NCBI GenBank assembly: GCA_036756705.1
Contig: DAIOKN010000028.1
Location: forward strand, 1-27,610
Length of the DNA stretch: 27,610 nt
Reading direction: 5' to 3'
DNA from: Caproicibacter sp002399225
GTDB taxonomy: Bacteria > Bacillota > Clostridia > Oscillospirales > Acutalibacteraceae
A program made the translations under genes and the position numbers. The notes beneath the pieces were generated by a model. It was not told the origin of the DNA. It was given only the letters and a program-made list of their open reading frames with translations, and searched no databases. This document shows, piece after piece, positions 21,681 through 27,610 of this stretch. How positions within the stretch are numbered: the stretch's first letter is position 1; each line of letters starts with the position of its first letter.

Positions 21681-22697
21681 ATGAAAAACTTTGAAACAAG
21701 GCTTAAAAGCAATGATAATACCTATAAAGAATTATTTCTCCGCTATCCAAACAATCCGATTCTGACCGCAAAAGACTGGCCTTATGCGGTTAACAGCGTG
21801 TTCAATCCGGCAGCCACCGAATTTAACGATAAAATTTTACTGCTTGCAAGGGTGGAAGACCGCCGCGGATTTTCTCATTTTACAAAGGCAACCAGTGAAG
21901 ACGGGGTAACGAATTGGCAGATTGACAAATGCCCTACGCTGGAAGCCAACCCCGACTACCCTGAGGAAGCCTGGGGAATCGAGGATCCCCGCATCACCCG
22001 GATCGACGAGTTGAACCGCTGGGCCGTGGTATACACTTCCTATTCCCGATCGGGACCAACGGTTTCCCTTGCACTGACAAAAGATTTCGTCAATTTCGAA
22101 AAATTGGGTTCCATTATGCCGCCGGAAGATAAAGACGCCGCCTTATTCCCGAAAAAATTCAAAAATAAATGGCTGTTGATTCACCGGCCGATCGGGATGC
22201 CCTTGGGAAGCGTCACCCAGCTCGGGCCCGGAGCGCATATCTGGATCTCCTGCTCCAGTGACCTGAAATACTGGGGCGATCACAAGATTTTAATCAATGC
22301 CAGGAACGGAGGCTGGTGGGACGCCAACAAGGTTGGGCTGTGTGCCCAGCCTTTGGAAACTTCTGAAGGCTGGCTCATCCTGTACCACGGGGTCAAGCAG
22401 ACTGCTTCCGGCTCCATCTACCGGCTCGGCCTTGCCCTGCTGGATCTGGAAAACCCGCTGCAAGTTTTGCATCGGGGAGATGAATGGATTTTCGGCCCTG
22501 AGGAAAGCTATGAGCGGGAAGGCGATGTGAGGGATGTTGTCTTTCCTTGCGGATGGGTCTTAAATAAGATTTCCGGAAAAGTTAAAATGTATTATGGCTG
22601 TGCCGATACCTGCATTTCCCTCGCTACAGCGACTCTCAGTGACTTACTCGAATATATTAAAAGCTGTCCGGAGCCAAAAGAATCCAAATTTATCTGA
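21681..22697 (+). CDS. GH130 family mannoside phosphorylase
   Basis: A 338-residue five-bladed beta-propeller enzyme of family GH130, which uses phosphate to split beta-mannosides and release mannose 1-phosphate; the reaction is reversible. Family hallmarks: the N-terminal NSVFNPAATEFNDKILLLARVED (split at FNPAATE), then AWGIEDPRIT (97-106) with Asp102 as the expected general acid. Later come LTKDFVNFEK, LIHRP, the GPGAHIWISCSSDLKYW blade and GCADTCISLATATL near the end. ATG 21681 is preferred, with AAGGG upstream and MKNFE as start; GTG 21627 is in frame but has no ribosome site. Cytoplasmic, no signal peptide. Linkage (beta-1,2 or beta-1,4) cannot be decided from the sequence. It is followed by a pyrophosphorylase, a GT4 and an unnamed gene on the same strand. 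Confidence 0.87.
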   Translation: MKNFETRLKSNDNTYKELFLRYPNNPILTAKDWPYAVNSVFNPAATEFNDKILLLARVEDRRGFSHFTKATSEDGVTNWQIDKCPTLEANPDYPEEAWGIEDPRITRIDELNRWAVVYTSYSRSGPTVSLALTKDFVNFEKLGSIMPPEDKDAALFPKKFKNKWLLIHRPIGMPLGSVTQLGPGAHIWISCSSDLKYWGDHKILINARNGGWWDANKVGLCAQPLETSEGWLILYHGVKQTASGSIYRLGLALLDLENPLQVLHRGDEWIFGPEESYEREGDVRDVVFPCGWVLNKISGKVKMYYGCADTCISLATATLSDLLEYIKSCPEPKESKFI

Positions 22698-22749
22698 GTT
22701 TTGTAAATCATTTTTATAGATCTTAAAATCATACGAAGGGGGTTATCAT

Positions 22750-23793
22750 ATGAAAGCACTGTTTCTTGCTGGAGGAAAGGGCACGCGTCTCAGACCATTG
22801 ACGAACCACCTGCCAAAGCCAATGGTGCCTGTTATGGGCCGTCCTCTTCTTGAACGCAGCTTAAAAGAATTAAAAGCATGCGGAGTAAATGAAGTGATTT
22901 TCAGCACCTGCTACCGTGCGGACGATATTCAAAAATATTTCTCTTCAAACCAGGAAAGCGGAGTCTCCATCAAATACGTCAGTGAAGATATTCCGTTGGG
23001 CACCGGCGGAGCCATTAAGAACTGCGCCGATTATTTTGACGATACGTTTTTAATTTTCAATTCCGATATCGTAAGCAATCTTGATTTAAAAGATCTGATC
23101 CGTTTTCATAAGGCAAAACATGCCGATGTCACCATCGCCGTCACAAGGGTACCAAATCCTTCCAGCTACGGAGTGGTGGAATACGACGATTTCGGCTTTG
23201 CCACCACATTTACGGAAAAGCCGAAGCCCGGAGAAGAAAAATCAGATTATATCAACGCCGGCATTTATGTATTTGAGCCGAAAGTTCTGGATCTGATTCC
23301 TTCCAAGCGGGTTGTCTCCATTGAAAAAGAAATCTTTCCCGCCCTGCTTCAGAACGGGTATAAAATCGCAGTCTATCGCGGCGGTACCTACTGGATCGAT
23401 ATTGGGACTCCGGAAAAATACATGCGGGTCCACTCGGATATTTTCAGCGGACTGTGCAAGGTTCCGGAAAACGATTTTCTTTCAAACAAGATCTACGCCA
23501 ATAAAAGCATCAAAATTCACAGCACATCAAGGATCATCGGTCCCGTATGGCTGGGCGACAACATCAGGATTGGGGCCAACGTCACCATCGGTCCAAACGT
23601 CGTAATCGGCGACGGATTTGAAAGCGGAAGAGGATGCGTCATCAGTGACAGTGTCCTGTGGAACAATGTGTCGGTCGGCAGCGGAGTCAGCATTTCCAAG
23701 TCGGTCGTCACAAACGGATGCCGCATCGCAAGCGGAATCCAATGCGCCAATACGATTTATTCTCAGGAAAGTAAACGGCATCTGGTCATTTAA
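22750..23793 (+). CDS. NDP-sugar pyrophosphorylase, probably mannose-1-phosphate guanylyltransferase type
   Basis: A 347-residue nucleotidyltransferase making an NDP-sugar from a sugar 1-phosphate and NTP. The nucleotide-binding signature LAGGKGTRLRPLT (6-18) and the following LPKPMVPV are intact, as are the FNSDIV metal motif (~100) and the TEKP and YINAGIYVF sugar-site motifs. The C-terminal ~100 residues are a left-handed beta-helix with hexapeptide repeats (IRIGANVTIGPNVVIGDG), as in GDP-mannose pyrophosphorylases. ATG 22750 follows AAGGGGG by seven bases. The GH130 gene beside it releases mannose 1-phosphate, which fits GTP:mannose-1-phosphate specificity; glucose-1-phosphate use is the alternative. 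Confidence 0.85.
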   Translation: MKALFLAGGKGTRLRPLTNHLPKPMVPVMGRPLLERSLKELKACGVNEVIFSTCYRADDIQKYFSSNQESGVSIKYVSEDIPLGTGGAIKNCADYFDDTFLIFNSDIVSNLDLKDLIRFHKAKHADVTIAVTRVPNPSSYGVVEYDDFGFATTFTEKPKPGEEKSDYINAGIYVFEPKVLDLIPSKRVVSIEKEIFPALLQNGYKIAVYRGGTYWIDIGTPEKYMRVHSDIFSGLCKVPENDFLSNKIYANKSIKIHSTSRIIGPVWLGDNIRIGANVTIGPNVVIGDGFESGRGCVISDSVLWNNVSVGSGVSISKSVVTNGCRIASGIQCANTIYSQESKRHLVI

Positions 23794-23828
23794 AAAGCAT
23801 TTCTCATCAAAAGAAAGGATTGTCACAA

Positions 23829-24986
23829 TTGAGCCAAGAAAATAAAATAAAAGTCCTGTTTTTAAGCACCTACCCTCCCAGGGCCTGCGGAATTGCTACT
23901 TTCACGCAGGATCTCATCGGCGAACTGGAAAAGACAGGACGGATAGAAGCTTCCGTTGCAGCAATGAATGACGCTGACTATTCCTATCCGGACAAGGTGA
24001 AGTTTACAATTGAACAGCAGAATGAGGACGCTTATGCCGAAGCCGCTGAAAAGATCAACAGCTCCGGCTTTGATCTTTTAATGGTGGAACATGAATATGG
24101 TATTTTTGGGGGAAAATGGGGAAAATATCTCCTGAATCTTACGGAGCGCCTGAAGATTCCTTATCTGGTTACTCTGCACACGGTTCTGCCGAACCCGGGA
24201 GATCAGCAGCGTGAAATTATGGGCAGGCTGGCAGCCGGCTGCCGAAAAATCATCACCATGGCCGGCAACACCGTAGACATCCTTCAAAACACTTACGGAA
24301 TCAATCGCAAAAAAATAGAAGTCGTGCATCATGGAGTTCCCGAATACCCCGTTGCAGAGCGTGACACCCTGAAAAAAGAACTCGGTCTGACGGGGCGTTT
24401 CATCGTCAGCACGTTTGGGCTGATCGGCCCCGGGAAAGGGCTGGAATATGGAATTGAAGCCATTGCGAGAGTGGCAAAGAGGCACCCTGAAATTTTATAT
24501 TTGATTCTCGGTCAGACGCACCCTGTCATCAAACGAAACGAGGGTGAAAAATACCGCGAAAAGTTGGAAAGAACCGTAAAAAATTTTGGACTGGAAAACA
24601 AGGTGCGGTTTGTCAACCGCTACCTGAAAATTGAAGAGATCATCCGCTACCTGCAGCTTTCTGACGTTTATATGACCCCGTACCTCGGCAAAGACCAGGC
24701 GGTCAGCGGAACGCTGGCATACGCTGTCGGGTACGGGCGTGTGATCCTTTCCACTCCTTACCTGTATGCCCGGGAAATGCTTGCAGACGGCCGAGGACTT
24801 CTGGCTGATTTTCGCAACCCCGCGGCGCTGGCGGAGCAGATCGAAAAGGTGATCCAGCACCCGGATCAGCAGGAAAAAATGGAACAGCGCACCCTGGCAC
24901 TCGGGAAGACCATGTACTGGGGGCAGGTTGCACAGAACTATCTCCGCATCTTCCAAAACGAACTCCAGAGGGGAAAGGAAATTTAG
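23829..24986 (+). CDS. GT4 family glycosyltransferase
   Basis: A 385-residue retaining glycosyltransferase of the GT-B fold. The N-terminal VLFLSTYPPRACGIATFTQ contains the glycine-rich acceptor-side loop. The donor domain begins at FIVSTFGLIGPGKGLEYGIEA, and the motif VRFVNRYLKIEEIIRYLQLSDVYMTPY is GT4-like. The usual EX7E pair is not canonical: the region reads GKDQAVSGTLAYAVGYG, with Asp/Gln where the first Glu normally lies. Start: TTG 23829 has AAAGGA nine bases upstream; TTG 23820 abuts that site. Its stop is two bases before the next ATG. It would use the NDP-sugar made by the preceding gene to build a glycan. No membrane segment is seen. Confidence 0.85.
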   Translation: MSQENKIKVLFLSTYPPRACGIATFTQDLIGELEKTGRIEASVAAMNDADYSYPDKVKFTIEQQNEDAYAEAAEKINSSGFDLLMVEHEYGIFGGKWGKYLLNLTERLKIPYLVTLHTVLPNPGDQQREIMGRLAAGCRKIITMAGNTVDILQNTYGINRKKIEVVHHGVPEYPVAERDTLKKELGLTGRFIVSTFGLIGPGKGLEYGIEAIARVAKRHPEILYLILGQTHPVIKRNEGEKYREKLERTVKNFGLENKVRFVNRYLKIEEIIRYLQLSDVYMTPYLGKDQAVSGTLAYAVGYGRVILSTPYLYAREMLADGRGLLADFRNPAALAEQIEKVIQHPDQQEKMEQRTLALGKTMYWGQVAQNYLRIFQNELQRGKEI

Positions 24987-24988
24987 AA

Positions 24989-26008
24989 ATGAATCAGGCA
25001 ATTGACGACCGGTATGTTTTCCGAATGACGGATGATACCGGTATGTTTCAACATGCTGTTTCCGGCGTACCTGATCCTTCGGAAGGCTACACGCTGGACG
25101 ACAATGCGCGTGCGTTGATCATGGCTGATCTGCTCTATGAGCAGTCATCCGAAAAAAAATACGAAGATCTCTTATACCGCTATACTTCTTTCCTTCTTTA
25201 CGCGCAGAAAAGAAGCTGGTTTCGTAACTTCATGGGATATGACCGCCGGTTTCTGGAAAAGCGCGGCTCGGAAGATTCTTTCGGACGCTGCATTTTTGCC
25301 CTTGGATTTACAGCGGCTTTTCCCGGTTTGCCCGTTTCCATCCGGCAGGCAATCCAGAAAATGCTGACAAAAACGTACCGAAGCTGTTCCAGCCTTTCTT
25401 ACCTGAAAGGGAAAGCCTATGCGTTGGCGGGACTGGCCCTTTGGAAAAATCCGGATGGACTTTCCGGAGCCGAAATGCTGTGTGATTCCATCGTCGATAC
25501 ATATGCGCAGTGCCGCAGAGAAGATTGGCGATGGTTTGAAGATCAGATGACGTACTGCAGCGGCATCCTGCCGTTTTCTCTGTTTTACGCCTATAAAATT
25601 CTGCATCGAAAACAAGCGTTTGGTGTCGCGGTGGAAAGTCTTGATTTTCTTCTTTCCGCCACCATAAGGGATGGGATTTTCCGGCCCATCGGATGCAAAG
25701 GCTGGTACCCGAAGGGCGGTAAGCCCGCCGAATTTGACGAGCAGCCTGTGGAAGCCTGCAATACCATGCTCGCCTGCCTTGCGGCCTGCCGGGAAACAGG
25801 CAATGCAAAATACCGGGATTCCGCACTGCGGTGTTATCGATGGTATCTGGGAGAAAATTCCCACCGGCAGTCTTTGATTGATCCGGAAACCGGCGGCTGC
25901 CGCGACGGCCTAAACAAAGGCGGCGTGAACTGCAACGAAGGGGCGGAAAGCATTGTCTGCTGGCTGATTGCTCAACTGACGGCAAAGCGGGAAAAACTGA
26001 TTGAATAA
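24989..26008 (+). CDS. Helical-barrel-like protein of unknown function in a glycan operon
   Basis: A 339-residue soluble protein. I recognise no named family with confidence, but the run of paired helices with repeated aromatic/small residues and the motif GYTLDDNARALIM (~33-45) suggest an (alpha/alpha) toroid like those in carbohydrate-active enzymes. Polar signatures RDWRWFEDQMTYCSG (here REDWRWFEDQ), EFDEQPVEACNT and NKGGVNCNEGAES hold several acidic residues that could form an active site. Its ATG lies two bases after the GT4 stop with AAAGGAAA upstream, so it is tightly coupled to the glycosyltransferase. A hydrolase, a phosphorylase-like partner or a scaffold are all possible; I infer a role in the same glycan pathway. 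Confidence 0.8.
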   Translation: MNQAIDDRYVFRMTDDTGMFQHAVSGVPDPSEGYTLDDNARALIMADLLYEQSSEKKYEDLLYRYTSFLLYAQKRSWFRNFMGYDRRFLEKRGSEDSFGRCIFALGFTAAFPGLPVSIRQAIQKMLTKTYRSCSSLSYLKGKAYALAGLALWKNPDGLSGAEMLCDSIVDTYAQCRREDWRWFEDQMTYCSGILPFSLFYAYKILHRKQAFGVAVESLDFLLSATIRDGIFRPIGCKGWYPKGGKPAEFDEQPVEACNTMLACLAACRETGNAKYRDSALRCYRWYLGENSHRQSLIDPETGGCRDGLNKGGVNCNEGAESIVCWLIAQLTAKREKLIE

Positions 26009-26018
26009 CGCATTTTTT

Positions 26019-26061
26019 AGAAAGTAAGCCCCCGGCAACTGCCGGGGGCTTACTTTCTTTT
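26019..26061 (+). terminator. Terminator of the GH130 operon
   Basis: An 18-bp perfect stem (26019-26036 with 26041-26058) around AACT, with TTT at the end. It is also just past the stop of the convergent NYN gene and may slow that transcript too. Confidence 0.9.
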
Positions 26062-26066
26062 ATAAC

Positions 26067-26828
26067 TTATGATTTTTGACCGCTCCGACCCTTTTCACGG
26101 ACAAAAATCAATCGAACATGGCCGTCTTTGCTGCGGCTGCATCGAATTTCAAAAACTTTTAAAGAATTGATAAACGGCGTCAGTTTTTTAAAGCCATAAT
26201 TGCGAACATCGAAATCAGGATAACGCTTATTCAGGATATTACCAACATCCCCCAGTGCAGCCCAGCCGTCATCATCGGAGGTCTCTTCTACGATGGTGCG
26301 TATGGTATTCCGGACTTCACTCAAAGAAGTATGATCCACAACGCTGTCGGCCGCTTCGGCCGCGGGAGGCTGGTCGTCCGTCAGATTCGGAGACTGAGCC
26401 AGAATTTCAAGGTACTTAAACTTGTTGCACGCGGCAATAAAAGCATTCGGTGTCTTTTTCTCACCCATCCCGACTACATACATACCGGATTCTCTCAGCC
26501 TTGCCGCTAAGCGCGTAAAGTCGCTGTCGCTTGAAACAATACAGAACCCTTCAATATTACCCGCATAAAGAAGATCCATCGCATCAATGATCATTGCTGA
26601 ATCAGTGGCATTCTTTCCCGTTGTATACCCATATTGCTGGATAGGAGTAATGGAATAGTCCAAAAGCACATTTTTCCAGGAACTCATGGCCGGTCTGGTC
26701 CAGTCCCCGTAAATCCTTTTAATGGTCGCCACTCCGTCGTTCGATATTTCATCCAAAATAAATTTAATATATTTTTCAGAGACATTATCCGCATCAATCA
26801 GTACCGCAAATCGCTTTTCATCAGCCAT
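26067..26828 (-). CDS. NYN-domain protein with C-terminal OST-HTH/LOTUS domain
   Basis: A 253-residue protein. The N-terminal ~145 residues are a NYN (PIN-like) nuclease domain. Its acidic residues are visible in VLIDADNV (9-16), KNATDSAMIIDAMDLL and CIVSSDSDFTRLA. The C-terminal ~70 residues (after a low-complexity linker of about 30) are an OST-HTH/LOTUS-type RNA-binding winged helix: NILNKRYPDFDVRNYGFKKL to IRCSRSKDGHVRLIFV. The family is thought to act on RNA, but few bacterial members have been tested. ATG 26828 is preceded by GAGGTGC. The gene is convergent to the GH130 operon. Confidence 0.87.
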   Translation of the reverse strand: MADEKRFAVLIDADNVSEKYIKFILDEISNDGVATIKRIYGDWTRPAMSSWKNVLLDYSITPIQQYGYTTGKNATDSAMIIDAMDLLYAGNIEGFCIVSSDSDFTRLAARLRESGMYVVGMGEKKTPNAFIAACNKFKYLEILAQSPNLTDDQPPAAEAADSVVDHTSLSEVRNTIRTIVEETSDDDGWAALGDVGNILNKRYPDFDVRNYGFKKLTPFINSLKVFEIRCSRSKDGHVRLIFVREKGRSGQKS

Positions 26829-26938
26829 AAACGCACCTCGATTTTTTATTCTATAACCATACGACCTTTCTCCTGCTCTTTCTTTGCTCCGCCGGAATGC
26901 CCGGCCTTTGCCTTTTCATTCAACAGGATTTTACAGGC

Positions 26939-27610
26939 TTACTTTGCCACGGCAAGCAGATCGGTCTTCTCCGCATGGCCGGAGTAAGTGGGGACCAAAT
27001 CATGTACCAGTTTCATCATTCTCGGATTATCAACACCGGCAACTTTGCGCAGGCTTTCCAGCTTTGACAGAAAAGTATCCTCGTCAAACGGAATCGGATT
27101 GCCAATGTAGATCAGCTCATGGGAAGTCTTTTTGCAGCCGCCTTCACAGTCAAGCAGCAGCTCTTCATAAAGTTTTTCTCCGGGGCGCAGGCCGGTATAT
27201 TTGATCTGGATGTCTTTATCCGGCCGCAAACCGGCAAGACGAATCAAATTTCTGGCAAGATCCACAATTTTGACCGGCTGGCCCATATCCAGGACAAAGA
27301 TTTCGCCGCCCTTGGCCATCCCTCCCGCCTGAATCACGAGGCGGGCCGCTTCCGGAATGGTCATGAAAAACCTGACGATGTTGGGATCCGTCACGGTGAC
27401 AGGCCCGCCCTCTTCAATCTGCCGCATAAAGAGCGGGATTACACTCCCGCTGCTGCCCAGCACATTGCCAAACCGGACGGCCACAAAGCCCGTTTTGCTG
27501 TGGCGGCTGTAGTATTGCATAATCAGTTCACAAATGCGCTTCGTCGCACCCATGATGCTGGTGGGATTCACCGCTTTGTCCGTTGAAATCAGGACCATGC
27601 GCTTCACCTG
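26939..27610 (-). CDS. CapD/FlaA1-type nucleotide-sugar 4,6-dehydratase, C-terminal part
   Basis: About 223 residues of the C-terminal half of a polysaccharide-biosynthesis dehydratase; the frame continues beyond the right edge, so the real start is outside. The visible short-chain dehydrogenase part includes the segment LISTDKAVNPTSIMGATKR, with KxxxE-type catalytic region, the VRFGNVLGSSGSVIPLF substrate loop and the conserved TGLRPGEKLYEELL segment. Relatives are WbpM, FlaA1 and PglF, which make UDP-linked 4-keto-6-deoxy sugars for capsule or glycoprotein glycans; full-length forms have N-terminal membrane helices that would lie outside the window. The bases between 26829 and 26938 hold no gene. 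Confidence 0.88.
   Translation of the reverse strand, partial: QVKRMVLISTDKAVNPTSIMGATKRICELIMQYYSRHSKTGFVAVRFGNVLGSSGSVIPLFMRQIEEGGPVTVTDPNIVRFFMTIPEAARLVIQAGGMAKGGEIFVLDMGQPVKIVDLARNLIRLAGLRPDKDIQIKYTGLRPGEKLYEELLLDCEGGCKKTSHELIYIGNPIPFDEDTFLSKLESLRKVAGVDNPRMMKLVHDLVPTYSGHAEKTDLLAVAK

Noticed and set aside
21620..21694. A 24-codon upstream frame overlapping the GH130 start
   Set aside because: No ribosome site precedes its ATG and the peptide has no pattern; a leader-peptide role is not supported.
1..27610. CRISPR array, insertion sequence, prophage or tRNA/rRNA gene
   Set aside because: I found no regularly spaced direct repeats, no transposase or integrase motif, and no cloverleaf or rRNA signature on either strand.

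Overview
The window looks like a chromosomal segment of an anaerobic, low-to-mid GC Firmicute of the class Clostridia. I infer an Oscillospiraceae/Ruminococcaceae-type organism. The reasons are strong AGGAGG-type ribosome sites, frequent TTG/GTG starts, an mcsA-mcsB pair, a class III fructose-1,6-bisphosphatase, a monomeric [FeFe]-hydrogenase, a Cys/Gly-rich mini-protein and TTGACA/TATAAT promoters. I see no rRNA, tRNA, CRISPR array, transposase or phage gene.

Layout. Positions 1-161 hold the start of a leftward lipoprotein gene that runs off the window. A rightward S1-domain protein follows (308-1243). A leftward operon encodes McsA, a McsB homologue whose catalytic residues look destroyed, and a TPR-like protein (3482-1296). 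A tiny rightward gene encodes a 58-residue Cys/Gly-rich membrane peptide (3602-3778). Next come leftward TSCPD and PHP-phosphoesterase genes with their own promoter, an ABC exporter pair, and a group-B-like [FeFe]-hydrogenase whose promoter carries a Rex-like operator (8261-8278).

Positions 8473-12073 hold two leftward ABC systems. One is a GntR(YtrA-type)/ATPase/permease operon whose permease is broken by a one-base shift in a G6 tract. The other is a BcrAB-like ATPase/permease pair. Both promoters carry the same TTGTATTA-type operator, so the GntR protein probably controls both. An HD-domain protein and a divergently transcribed class III fructose-1,6-bisphosphatase follow.

Positions 20813-15119 are a complete leftward peptide-type ABC importer operon in the order binding lipoprotein, two permeases, two ATPases. 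It has hairpins in its leader and in the gap between the binding protein and the first permease. The AT-rich gap 20934-21680 contains a free-standing promoter-plus-terminator unit, which is a candidate small RNA of about 135 nt. It also contains the promoter of a rightward four-gene carbohydrate operon (21681-26008): GH130 mannoside phosphorylase, NDP-sugar pyrophosphorylase, GT4 glycosyltransferase and an unnamed helical protein. Together these look like a make-and-recycle module for a mannose-type glycan. The window ends with a leftward NYN/OST-HTH protein and the C-terminal part of a CapD/FlaA1-type nucleotide-sugar dehydratase cut by the window edge.

The most interesting items are the apparent McsB pseudokinase, the GH130/GT4 glycan module with its orphan upstream RNA unit, the shared operator linking the two ABC systems, the Rex-like site at the hydrogenase, and the frameshifted permease.
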